DNA from: Climacteris rufus
Taxonomy: Eukaryota; Chordata; Aves; Passeriformes; Climacteridae
Reading direction: 5' to 3'
Length of the DNA stretch: 64,000 nt
Assembly (NCBI GenBank): GCA_013398175.1
Contig: VZRZ01002176.1
Location: forward strand, 347,946-411,945
A program made the position numbers and the translations under genes. The notes beneath the pieces were generated by a model, which saw only the letters and a list, made by a program, of their open reading frames with translations, was not told the origin of the DNA and did no database searches. This document shows, piece after piece, positions 35,501-47,326 of the stretch; position 1 is the first letter of the stretch, and every line of letters begins with the position of its first letter.

Positions 35501-36672
35501 TTTGTATTACAGCCTTAATTACATAAAATGACTGAAAACTATGCTTTTACCACTTGGAAGACATTCTGGCAAGACACTGAAACAATCACGAAAATTTCAA
35601 ATAAAACAAAGTAGAAATATAAGCTGTTTTTTGCAGTCACTGGTTAAGATCCAGAGTTGCCAACTAAACTTACCTCAAAATTTTATGTAGATATATAGTC
35701 TGACTGTAGAGATTGCTGCTCTTTGAAAATGGTACTGAAATCTTTTAAGTTTGAGCTGATAAAAAGTGAATACAATGCCCTTTGGTTGTCATTTTCAATA
35801 TAGTTCATTACAGTTTTTATAAATAACTTCATATACTGGCTGAATTACCTATACATTATAAGAAAATGGATCTTAATGTGATTATTTGAGGAAAAGCTGA
35901 AACGTTATGTAAGACAACACAAAGAATCTTACTGTGTTATACAGGGCATGCTAAGAGATTTGGAAGCTAAAAATAGACATCTAAACTGTATACTGTATAT
36001 ATAAATTTACTGCAGCACCATACACAAGCTTTTCACATGCTCTGAATGAGTTACAGTCTCTTGGATTGTAGCAATTGCTTTCTGCTTTTTATCTTTGAAG
36101 GAAAATAGAACTGACTTTATTTTACTGTTTTTAAATCAGGATGAGAGGTTCTGAGGATTTTCTGTCTGATGACATCAGTGGAGTATATGGATTTTACAGA
36201 ATGGTTCAAGTATTTGTTACATAATTCTTGTTATAATGTCATTCCTGATTAGGAAGAGCAACTTCTGATCGGAATAAAATCCAATTATTTTTATTATGTC
36301 AGAATTTCTATAGTAATGGATCATCTCATACCTATTAATGCTCCTGAAAATGTTCATGTTTGCAAATGGTAGTTGTCAATTTAGGATTTTTTACCTCCAT
36401 AAGATTTGATTTTTCCTTATTCAGGTCTATTTTATTACTATAAAACTAGAAAATACAGTTTACCAGCAAAGCAAATCACTGCATGAGTTATTTGAACAGT
36501 ATTAATAAACTTTGCACTGTGGACAGAACTGCATGCTATTTGTGGTAACAGACATCATCAGCCAAAGCAGACTCCAAATTTTCAAGAAGACTAGAATGCT
36601 GGACTGTGTTAATAAAGGTAGCTAATGAATTCTATGAACATGAAGTGGGGGAAGCAGAGAATTATAATTTAC
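32586..36672. other. Intron with ERV LTR and a degenerate frame
   Basis: About 4.1 kb. It contains a 123-codon minus frame at 33243-33614 with a Walker-A-like motif in the adjacent frame (see findings) and an ERV LTR at about 33991-35036. The remaining sequence is AT-rich. Confidence 0.6.
33991..35036 (-). mobile_element. ERV-type LTR, about 1 kb, degenerate
   Basis: On the minus strand it starts TGTATTGGGTTTGCATGGCA, which I recognise as the start of a long LTR common in bird genomes. On plus it has the characteristic iterated CTGCTCCAGCATGGGT / GGGCTGCAGGGGAATCTCTG blocks and ends near GCAAGCTGACCCAGGG. Many scattered substitutions make it old. No retroviral coding region was seen beside it, so it is probably a solo LTR. 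Ends are approximate, and a clear target duplication was not identified. Confidence 0.7.
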
Positions 36673-36770
36673 CTGAAGAAAGTATGGTGCTCCACACAAA
36701 CCTTCCACAACCTTTTAGCAGCCCGATGGTTTGGCAGTTTGAACCCAATAGTGCTCTCAAACTGTTCCTG
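36673..36770 (-). CDS. EPB41L2: EPB41L2 FERM F3 exon, calmodulin-site region (98 nt)
   Basis: It encodes QEQFESTIGFKLPNHRAAKR then LWKVCVEHHTFF plus two bases of an Arg codon. It is part of the FERM F3 (PH-like) lobe. The AAKRLWKVCVEHHTFF helix corresponds to the calcium-independent calmodulin-binding segment described for 4.1R. The donor is CAG|GTAAAT. The acceptor is a tandem CAGCAG|GAA; I placed the start at the first CAG because 4.1 proteins have one residue before EQ(F/Y)EST. Confidence 0.96.
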
Positions 36771-37845
36771 CTGGAAAGAATCCACAAATAAATTAACTAA
36801 TTTCCTTAAGTGGGCTATTAATTAATAGGTAGAGTTCAGTTAGTTCCCTTACTGTATCAAGCTGTAATACTTCTGCCTTAAGACTTCATAAGATTATAAA
36901 AAAAATTTTTAAAATATCAGAATTTCCAGCCTTTTAAAAGAATTATTCTTGGTGGGCTAAGACATGATGGATAAATTGCATGAAGCAATTTTGCTTCAGG
37001 TAGTGCTTCACCCTTGGCTTAGATCTAACAAAAGTATGAAATCCATACTGCAGTGTTCAACTTATATGATCTGTTTCACTATACAATAGTTTCTTAGGAA
37101 AAATATTTCATCTATGCATAGCATCAATGAATGCAAGAACAATACATCTGCATTCCAAAACTTACAAAACTACAATGTTAGTATTGTAAAAGTGGTGTTT
37201 GGATGTCTGTTCTATTTTATTTATTCACACAGTAAAAGCTACCTTAAGCATTTTACAGTATAATGTATAATAAAGCATGATAGTATTTGATATTTTGGGG
37301 TTTTTGTTAAATTTCCAGTTATAATGTGTTCAAAATGTAAACATTCCCCCAACCCCCCCTTCAGCAACTCCCAGAAACTTTTATTGGTAACTGAAAAGTT
37401 GAATCCACTACTTCCACAGCAGCTAACAGAGAGTTGCAATGTCCTACAGGACAACTCAAGCCTTTGGTTACAGCCACAAACTAGATGTGCTAACATTTAG
37501 TGAGCAGTTATACCCGAAGAGAAGCTGGCTCTCTCCTGGGACTGCACATTCATACAGACGGTCAGAACATGGCAAATGTAACTACCTTTCTCTGTTAAAA
37601 AAACCCCATAAAATTACAAGATGGCTTCTATTAAAGAAAAAAAAAATATTTTCTTGGTTTGCATTTATTAATCAAGACAATTGTTTAATACAATCATTCG
37701 AATCTGAAGAGCGAAAAAAATCACTCGTGAGTTCTGCTTGAGTTCATAAGCTTATGAGGACAGTTGGGGAAAAACTGAGGATGTTTTCTTGTTGCTGGTT
37801 GGAAATGATCTCACAAAAGAAACAAGACAGAAAGGTGCTACTTAC
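36771..37845. other. Intron
   Basis: About 1.1 kb of AT-rich intron. No other signal seen. Confidence 0.65.
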
Positions 37846-37998
37846 TTCTGCTGGCCTGACTTTGATGTAGAAATTACTTCGCTTGTAGGAAATCTTCAGA
37901 ATTTTTGGCCAAGCGAAGCGGTTGATCCGGAGTCTGTCTTTGTAAATCAGCAGACCATTAGCACATACACCCAGCATGATATCCACACCTTCAGAATC
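37846..37998 (-). CDS. EPB41L2: EPB41L2 FERM F3 exon (153 nt)
   Basis: It encodes 51 residues beginning DSEGVDIMLGVCANGLLIYK and including DRLRINRFAWPKILKISYKR and SNFYIKVRPAE. It is the core of lobe F3, essentially invariant among 4.1 proteins, and in 4.1R binds membrane partners such as p55. The acceptor is CTGGTAG|GAT and the donor GAA|GTAAGT, both phase 0. Confidence 0.98.
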
Positions 37999-39251
37999 CT
38001 ACCAGGTATGAGACAATTTCATAAAAATCACTTTCATAACATTCCAAACAAGTAATTAGTACTGATATACCTTGAAGGAATAATGTAACTGGGACACATT
38101 TCAAATTCAAACCTGACTCTGACAATGAGATTCTTAAATAAGAAATAGCCAAGAATATTAATTTTATAGGAAAGGCTTTGGACTCTAAGTAATGGTTTTG
38201 GCACTCATATGCCACAGTTCTGGGAAATTCTTCAATATTCTGGTAATAGAGACTAAATTAACAACTTAAAAGCAGAAAAGGTAGGGCCAGTGTGTGCACT
38301 ACAAATAATTTCAACAAGAAAAATGAAAACCAGGCCTTTCCTACTTAAAGCAGTCAGTGAAACTCTGAACAAGCTGGTGATCAAGGTAATCTTTTACAGT
38401 CACTTACTATTCCAGCAAAGATAGAGGAAGTAATGGATAGGTTTCTGATCATTCTCTTTCACTGAAAGCACTTGATACACGTTTTACAGGCTACAAAACT
38501 AATCACTTACTGATAATGCTTTGATACACTACACAATACTGCAGAATCTCATGTCCTCCCCACCAACAGATCAACTACATCAAATGCCAACTCTGTCATT
38601 AAGGAGTAGCTTCACTGGCATAACTAAACAAAACAAAATTAAACAACGTTTCTCCAGTACTTAAAAGTCTTTGTTTTTGTTCTTAAATGCAGGACTAATA
38701 TGCTTACAATACCTAAAATTTCCTAATGATTTGAAATTCTGAATTTATGTGAGGGAGTGAGAGGAAGTTATCAGTTTGTCTTTTGGGGTTTTAACTAAAA
38801 AAAAAAAATCCCATTTGAAATGAAAATTTTATTTGACCTACCCTAGGAAGTGGAAAAAGCACCAAAAAACACCCCTTCCCAGGACCTCTCCCCATCTTGT
38901 TTTAACTCTCATAGTATTATGAAAAAAATTACTTGTTCTTTTAGGCTTTACTTTATTGGCCCCGCATCATCTTGGCATAAAAAAAAATCTAGCACTTTAA
39001 ATGTATTTATCTGCTTTTATGAGTAAAATATTATTTCAAAGCTGCTTATGTCTACGAACTAAATAAGTTCATATATAAAATAAATTCTAAGGATGTCAGA
39101 GTTGTAAACTGAGTAATGTAACAAAGAGATAAAGGGTAATAGCCATGAATTAAGCATATGAGTTTTTAAAAAATTATCAACATATACTATTTTCTTTAAT
39201 ATTTAGCATGTCTATCCTAAAAGAAAACTGAACAAACCCAATCCCCAATAC
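37999..39251. other. Intron
   Basis: About 1.25 kb of AT-rich intron. No other signal seen. Confidence 0.65.
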
Positions 39252-39339
39252 CTTGGCATGATGTAAATCCACTCCATACATGGAGAGTCTCTTAGCATTT
39301 TCTAGGAACTGGGAATCCGCCTGTGCTGGAGTCAAGCCC
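39252..39339 (-). CDS. EPB41L2: EPB41L2 FERM F2 exon (88 nt)
   Basis: It completes an Arg codon, then encodes GLTPAQADSQFLENAKRLSM and YGVDLHHAK, the end of the helical F2 lobe. Length 88 nt equals the family exon that in 4.1R contributes to glycophorin C binding. The acceptor is GGTTTTAG|G and the donor AAG|GTATTG. Confidence 0.97.
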
Positions 39340-39786
39340 CTAAAACCATTGAATAAGCCTTCAGTTTATTGAGTCAAAACTGAGTGAAATCCTGGAATTC
39401 AGACTAACAAAACCCTCAGTTTGTAAGCTGTCAATAGCATTTTTGCCCCACAGGAAAAGTGTTCTTTCAGAGGATATTCTTTTATTTGAGTACAAATTTC
39501 CACCTTCAATTTTTCAAAATATTCTATCTGTAAATTGCTTAAACTAATTCATATGCTTAGATAAAAAATAGTTTTTCCAAAAATTCTCTTCCAAGGTCTT
39601 AGTGAAACTACTATTTTCAAACTGAATTTTTTAAACATACCGAAGTAAGAGCTTTTAGTTACATAACAAACGATTTCCAAAGTAACAGTAACTTCAGCTC
39701 AGCAGTTTTACACATACTCTCAGGAGAATTGACACAAATGTGACAAAGAACAATGACTTCGTTTAATCCCGCTGTATTTGCCATAC
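39340..39786. other. Short intron
   Basis: About 450 bp with no other signal. Confidence 0.7.
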
Positions 39787-40005
39787 CTGTGTGTTTTGTG
39801 TAGCTCAGCCACTTTCTCTTCCATTTCTTGAGTCTGATTGGGTGCAAATTGGAATTCACTGATATAATCACTGCGGTGCTCCTCTGGGTCATGATCACCC
39901 AGCTCAGCCTGCAGGGTATACGAACCAAGGAGGGCGTGAGTCACGAAGGAACAGGGCAGTCGGCCGGATGCTATATCCTGACGAAGCTGTAGGCATAAGA
40001 AATAC
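39787..40005 (-). CDS. EPB41L2: EPB41L2 FERM F2 exon (219 nt)
   Basis: It completes an Arg codon, then encodes 72 residues beginning YFLCLQLRQDIASGRLPCSF and including VTHALLGSYTLQAELGDHDP, EEHRSDYISEFQFAPNQT and EEKVAELHKTH, with AG left for the next Arg. It is the main alpha-helical F2 lobe of the FERM domain. The acceptor is TCTTGCAG|G and the donor CACAG|GTATGG. EEHRSDYIS has Arg where most 4.1 proteins have Gly. Confidence 0.98.
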
Positions 40006-41493
40006 CTGCAAGACAAAGGAAAGGGGGAAAATAAAAACAACCGAGGAGAAAGAAGCACAGTGAAAGTGTTGCCAATGGCAGATAATGAGAAATATGACAG
40101 AATTCATTAAGATGCATGTAATCATGTAAGCTTCTTTTAAAGTAAGTCAATGTAACATTAAAAATGTTACATCTTATATTATTTGAGAATTATTACCACA
40201 CAGTAAATTTCACTTGATTTTTAAGAATCCATATTAATTTCATAAAAAATGTGAAAAGTAGGATAAATTCTGACTTCCAATATAAATTAATAAAAAGCTA
40301 TCTAGTTTTAAACAAAAGCTGACTTAGGAACTCTTTCGGTTCACATTGTAGCCTGTAGGTATCTATGGTTTAAAAATATAAGCTATGCATTTCTTTGACA
40401 TTTCCCTTTGGCTTTAAAACTAGCTTTTATATCCCTTGCAGTTCACAAGCCAATCAAGTCATGTAATACACAAAAGAAATCCAGTTTAGTACTTAAATCA
40501 TAATTACCTTTCTTAAACCATGAATGTATTAGAATTTAATATTTCAGGTACTGCAAATTTAACAAGTTAACAATCAGCAGACATCCTACATTAGCACATT
40601 TTTTTTTTAATTTAACTGAAAAAAGTCTTACTAGTGAAACTCAAGGGAATTTAGATTTAAGATGTAACAATAAAATGCTTTTACCAGTTGAACATGAAAT
40701 TGAGAAGCCAACCAATTCGCTGAAAACTTTCAAAAAAACACACACAGCTTCTTGTCATAAAAGACTAAAGGTCTTTTATGATGCTACAAATGACTATTTG
40801 TAGTGATATATCAACTGCACACTTGTGTAGAGATCTTATTTTGTGCAGAAGACTGATCCAATGTAACACGTAGTAGTAACGTATATTCTGCCGCACCAGT
40901 CAGCTAACTCCAAAACTAAGGATTTAGATTTCCTATAACTGCTGAGAAAAATGAGTCAATTTCCTGCACTCTTTTCCCAGTTATCCACCTTGCAATGCTA
41001 CTTTTTAGATGTCTAGTATCTACTGCATTCCAAGTATTTTCTACCTAAGAAGTTTGGAAGATAATTATTTTCAGGTTTTATTGCGTTTTATGGCTTTATT
41101 TAAAGCATATGTGTAAACTCACATTTTCACCAAACTAGGCTACGTTATTACTGAAATATTTTCGATCCCTTGAGCTCTGCTCAATACCCCCATGCCCTCA
41201 TTTGTTTTATAATAAAGCAGCAGACCAACAATAAACCACTGGCTTCTTTCAAGTAAGATCACTCACACCTTACCTCCTGCCCAAATCACATCCCCACCTA
41301 TCATTAAACTCTTCTTGCTCAGGTTTCTTCCAGAAGTTTTCACTCTACCTTTTCAACCTTGTTCCAAAAAACCAGTGGATGGATGTAACAACATCTATAG
41401 TGTACAGTATCCAGAAACTACAGAAAAAATTCTGTATGGCTTTCAAACTGGACTAAGAGTAATTTTAAGTTTTAAATTAGAAAATGTGCATAC
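40006..41493. other. Intron
   Basis: About 1.5 kb of AT-rich intron. No repeat family or exon recognised. Confidence 0.65.
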
Positions 41494-41569
41494 CTAGTGA
41501 TGTCTTCAGTCAACTGTGATGGATCAGGGGGGTAAAACTTCACATTAAAGGTGAATACCCAAGGTAAAC
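41494..41569 (-). CDS. EPB41L2: EPB41L2 FERM F1/F2 exon (76 nt)
   Basis: Two bases complete a Ser codon, then LPWVFTFNVKFYPPDPSQLT and EDIT follow, with AG left over. It is the last F1 strand and the FYPPDPSQLTEDITR linker into F2, a hallmark of FERM proteins. The acceptor is ATGTTTAG|GT and the donor ACTAG|GTATGC. Length matches the family's 76-nt exon. Confidence 0.97.
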
Positions 41570-44500
41570 CTAAACATGGGAAATATCTGATTGTTAATCT
41601 CAAATAGGTGAATCAAGCAAAGAAAAAACCTTACTGAAAAATGTTAGGCAGTTGCATAAATCTTAATCACCAAAGTCTTGAATAAAGTTTTTATCTGTTT
41701 TTTTTTTTTACAGTACATTATTAAGAAGCCTAGATTATTGTCATTTGCAGGTAGAAACTCACAGGCATACAATGAAAGATTAGCATGTTAAAAATTATTT
41801 TAAAATAATGTTTTCCAGTAAGTTATACAAATATCAGAAGACATTTTAAATTTGAAAACTACCATAATATATTAACTCTTTGAAGATATTGTGTGTTCAA
41901 AGGCACTTGCATTGAATTTATGTTTATTTCCAAGTCCTCTAATGCTCCATTGAGAATGCATGGAGGCAAAAAATATTAGCCATTCCTACTTCAAAATATT
42001 TTTCTGGGAAACACCACATTTAACAAGTATAATAACAATGATACTTAGATTCTCCTGTGTTAGAATTGTTAATAACACATGCATTTTCTTAAGCAAATGC
42101 ATGCTTAAAACTAGATTAATAATTTGAAAAGGAATAAAATGTTGCCTTTAGTCATAGCTCTATTTTTAAATAAATTTTTAAGATTTGAAAGCTAAGTCAC
42201 ACATCAATAATGAAAATACATTTTCAGAATGTTAGCATTTTGGACAGTAAATGATTTTGAAAATCTGTGCTCCACAGATAAATTATCCTTTGAAAAATCT
42301 GTCTTTCTACAGCAACAAAAAAAAGACTGAAATGCCATTTCCAACAAAATACTAGAAAAAAGTGCTGACATTTTTATTTAAGGTTATTTTCTTTTAAAAA
42401 AACTGTTCTGAAATTCCATATATGCTAAAGGTAAAAAGGAGTTTTGTGTCAAAATTTCCAATATATTTTAGATAATTACAAAAAATATTTTGCTTTTCCA
42501 GACATGGGTATTCACTGAAGCACTTCAATTTCACAGTTAGTATGAACCTCCTTCTCCACCTGGCTGCTAAGCCACTATTTCTTTTTGAGAATTCAGGGTT
42601 TTAGTGTATCTTAACCTTCCCATTTATCAAGTTTTTGTTAGAAAAATTTGAATTTTTTGTACAAAATATGGCAGGACTCCTTAAATAAGAAGGCCTAATT
42701 TATCACTGCATCATCTACCGCAATGCAGTGAAAAACAAAACTAAGACAAAAATATCTTTAAAAGAAATGTGTAACACTAATAAATACATACAGCATAACA
42801 AACACATTTGAAGCTGGAATAGATTAGCCTACTTCCATCACCTCCCAGGGAATTAGCATCATGTAATGAAAAGATGCTGGTATTGAGTAAACCAAACTTT
42901 TAAATATGAGAAATTGGGCCAAAATATCTCTGCAAAAATCATTCAGGGAGCATTGTTGTGTTAACAGGGCTATGGAAACGAAAGAAGGATCTGTCCTTTC
43001 ACACAGGTACTAAACCAGTCTTCAAGTTTTGCTGGAAGGAAGCAATTTTTCCTGCAGTTAAATTAGTCACATATGAATTGCAGTGAAACTAACTGCTCTT
43101 TCTTGTCAGCATTTCTACAATTAACTTTCAGAAAGCATTGCAGCCAAGAGACCTAGACATGGTTTGAAGAAGAAAATAAAACTGAAAAAATATACATATC
43201 CTCTGTATAAAATGCTAAAAAGCACCTAAATCCTTTGAGGCTGTGGACTTTGTGAAAAAATTCATGTGCCTACTCCTATTGATTCAATTGCTAATTTATT
43301 GAAAAAATACTGAAGTTGACTTTGTACTAAATATTTTCTGGACAGTTGGTGACCTTATATTTTACCTGATTACTGTAAGCACATCTGTCCCCTAAATAAA
43401 GACTAGCAAGTTTATTACAATGTGCATAGTCTATACTTCTCACTAAAGCACAGCTTTTAAAGTATGCACAGACTCTATGCACAACTGAGGCACACAATCA
43501 TAATTGTCTTCACATAATAATGCACATTATTGCTGGCTTTTTGTTGAGTTGGTAGCCAAGACAAAAAAAAAACAACCCCAAAAACTGCTTTAAAATTGTA
43601 TTTAGCATTTTGTCCCTGATAAGGCTCTCTGTTTTGACATTCAATAGTATGGGCTACAGAAATGTCAGAAATTTTTCTAGCCTCCTTGTTACATCAAAAA
43701 TGCTTCTGTAGCAACTTTAGGCACATTCTTAGAGAAAAAAAAATGCAATATAACCAACCAGCTAGCAGCATACAATTAACATGATTCATCCCATTTAAAC
43801 TGGGAAAAATCAGTGAGGGGGTTTTTTTTCCAGTAAAGGCTTTTTCTGGCTTTTACTCATGGTCTCTCATATGCCAGCTTTTGAAGAAAACTCTTCCCTT
43901 GGCACAGGTACTTAGTTCTCTTCAGCAATGACTAGCTATACTGTAGTGTCGTCAGCTTAGATCAAAATTAGCTACAACTCTTACAGATATAGAGTTATAT
44001 ACATAAAATAGGTGGGTATAAATAGAAGTCTGCATAAAGTGACCACCATATTTTGATGCCTGAGCATGATCATACATTTGTTAGCATTAAAATCAGTCAG
44101 CCAGAGCTGTACATTTAAAATGCAATTCCTTTCTTAATTAATTCACGTTTCTCTTAGTACCCCAGCTTATTCTGTCCTCTGAACATCTCACTCTCTCCAT
44201 TTCTTTTATGATACTGAGCACAGAATATGTGATGTGGAAGTATTTTTTTCAGTAAAAATACTAACCATGCTGCAGACTAGAAACAGGTTTAATTGACATA
44301 ATATTACCTTCAGTTTAAACAGATAAATTCTCAAACTGAATTTTGTATAAAGGGGACCCAACACACACTCTGTGTAGTTTAAGATTTGACTATTCCCAGG
44401 TCAGTTGCTACTGCTTGTACCATCACAATATTCAAGCTGAGATTCTCAGTTTTGCAAAAGCCTGAATCCACTTGAGATGTAGCAATTTTCAAGAAGATAG

Positions 44501-47283
44501 TGACAGAAATGTAATTACCTACCTGTCCCTGAAAGAAGTAATTAGAGGTTTTAACACATGCCAGTGGAAAGCCAAGTACATGAGTTAAAAAAAGAATTCA
44601 TTTTCCTGAAGAGATCAGGCTGGCTGAAAGCAAACAAGATTTTTGTCACCTTTGTAGCCCTGAGAACAGAGACAGTAATTTGTGGATCATGTTCATTAGC
44701 TGAAGTAACAAAAGTAATTGCTGAGATCCAACATAATTGCCCAGCCAAAGGCCAACCTGTACAAATAAGAGATCACACAGAGGGCCTGAGGACTGTGACA
44801 TAGCAAGAGACAGTCTGCAGAACATGACTTGGCAGAGACTTCAGGATTCTTATTTCGTCTTTCCCAGTCACAGGTGGTACATACATGCCCAGTGTGCAGA
44901 GTATTGGTGTTGCTCACATTGGAGACAGAGATTGTTGTAAATATTATGTTGCAAACTGTCCTGCTGAACTACATTTCCAAGTGTGTCACCTTTGGGTGTT
45001 CAGATAAATGTTTGTCCAAATACACTTATCTAGCATGCTAGTGCTTCAGTTTGTGCTATACAAGAGAAAAAACCCCACAGAATTACAGAATATTCTGAGT
45101 TGGAAGGGACCCACAAAGATCATCAAGTCCAACTCAAGTGAATGGCCCATACAGGGGATTGAACCCACAACCTTGGCTTCTTTTTTTTCCTCCCCTTCTT
45201 GTTTTAGCATCAGGCTCTAACCAACAGAGCTCATCTCAGGGTCATGACTTTCTTCATTTCAAACTTTCAAATGGACTAATAGATTTTACAGCTATCTTAA
45301 ATTTAAAGAGTATTTTTGTACATAGGATTTATATTCTTGATTCAAAGACAAATATATTTAGAATTAAGCCTGAAAAAAAAGAAAAGTCCCATTCCTTAAT
45401 ACTCATGTATCAGAGGGATTAAATGTGCCTGTAGTACATTCCAGTATCTGGAAACTCAAATAGACTAATGATGAAGGACACAACCAACAGTATGCTAATT
45501 ACTTGCTTACTGGTGTAAGCAAGTTTCATTTAAAAATCCTTACTTGGCTGTTTGCTTTATTATGCCTATCAACTCTGAAATACTATAGAGCAGACCAAAA
45601 AAATCCAATCATTATTCCTAATTCAATAAACTGGACTTGCTCTCCAGTACAAAGTGTAGGTCTTCATGCTGTAGGAAATTAAAAAGAACTTTGTGTAATG
45701 CATCCAAAAATTTTTCAGGTTAGTTCTTACACTTCAAATTTGTGACACTAGCTTGTAGGCTAGATAGCATGCAAATCACTACAGAAGACAAAAAGATATC
45801 AACATTTGTATCAACAAAGTTGATAGAAACAGTATCAACATCCTCAATTTTTCATCATTTATTAAAATGAAATAAAACCGCCCTTACCCTGTTAATAGGT
45901 TTCCACTGAAGGGCTGCAGAAGTTGTTATAATACCAGTAACTTTTCCTTAGTTAAAGGTATGGCTCTACTTGCTTATTAGTACACTCCCCATTTTAATAG
46001 GTCTAGTTTGCTTACACAAGAGCATGTTGGATCAAAAAAACAGCTTCCAAGGAAGCTTCTGTAACTTTCATTTCTGTACAGAAAATATAAACCCCATCTT
46101 CCTAGTAAGGGATTTCATCAATAGGCAAAGATCTAAAGAAAACAGAATTAACACCACTATGATTTCTGGAAAAAAATGAGTGTTGCCTTAAAACAGTTAA
46201 GAAACCATCTGGTTATCGTTATAAATAACACACTGCTGTTCTTAATTACAAGTACAGTCAGTTTCTTAGCTTAAATTCTTGTTTTAAGTGTAGGCATGTA
46301 AATATTATCATTACCCTCTTCTCCCCACTTACATTTCCTATCAGGTATTACCAAAAGGTTTCCATCAAAAAGAAAACAACAACAAAAATCCTGGACTGGC
46401 TGTAAATGAGTAAAGAAATGGGAAGAAGCTCACTTAGGACAGGGGCTGTCTAGTGCATTTTAGTGGACACTTCTTTTGTGATCTGTAAACTTAGGCAGAG
46501 TATCACCCAGATTTACTCTCCATACATTCCCCATTTACTACAAAAGCTACCCAGCTAATGAAGAGCCTTGACAGAGTTTTATGCAGAGTAACATAAATTA
46601 CTCATCATGTATTGAGTATAGGAAGCAGAAAGGCATTTCAGGCAGATTCATTCTGAGAAGCACTGTAGTGAGACATTCCAAGATTACACTCTCTATTCCA
46701 TTTCCATTCTGAAAATGATGGACATATCAAAAAAGTCAATGGTGGACTAATCGGTATTGAAGAAAATACATTTTCTGTAAGACATATTAATTCCCTTTGT
46801 GCAGGTTCACATTCTTCTGATGAGTCTTTGAAGTGAGAAAGTCCTATGGCAACAATCATGGCCATCTTTGCATGATGACATTCTGCATCCAATAACCCAA
46901 ATATCAGCAAAAAGTCGAAAAATATCAACTGTTTCAGGATGCAAAAATATCAACTATTAGTCATACACGGCAAAGGAAAAATTTGGGGCAATAATATATT
47001 TGATTAACTTCTAATATAATGATAATGATTATAATACAGTGATCTAATAATAACTAATGTAATGATTAACTTCTACAGCATAATGTTGAGTGACTCTTTT
47101 TCTCCTACTTGGACAGTGGACAGAAATAGAAGATTTGCTTTCTGTTTTAAGGCTGAATACATCACTATGAGATAGAAATTATTTTAAAGCTGTAAGCAAT
47201 CAACATCTGGGCTACTAAACTTATGAAGGATATTTCTGTCAGGAAATAAAAGTGGCATAACATCTGAATACAAAAATACTTAC
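41570..47283. other. Long intron with a CR1 fragment
   Basis: About 5.7 kb, AT-rich. A minus-oriented CR1 3' end lies at about 45075-45233. Open frames around 44551-45041 overlap on both strands and show no known motif. Confidence 0.6.
45075..45233 (-). mobile_element. CR1 LINE 3'-end fragment
   Basis: It contains GAATATTCTGAGTTGGAAGGGACCCACAAAGATCATCAAGTCCAACT in pieces typical of the reverse complement of a CR1 tail. This is followed by GGGATTGAACCCACAACCTTGGC and CTCTAACCAACAGAGCT. It is 5' truncated and diverged. Confidence 0.8.
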
Positions 47284-47326
47284 TTCGAATTTGTCTCTTA
47301 ATTTCCTTTGAAGAATCTAGCCAGTT
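47284..47326 (-). CDS. EPB41L2: EPB41L2 FERM F1 exon (43 nt)
   Basis: It encodes NWLDSSKEIKRQIR plus one base. It is the short F1 exon present at this size across 4.1 genes (NWLD.(A/S)KEIK(R/K)Q). The acceptor is TCCTTTCAG|AAC in phase 0 and the donor CGAA|GTAAGT leaves phase 1. Confidence 0.97.
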
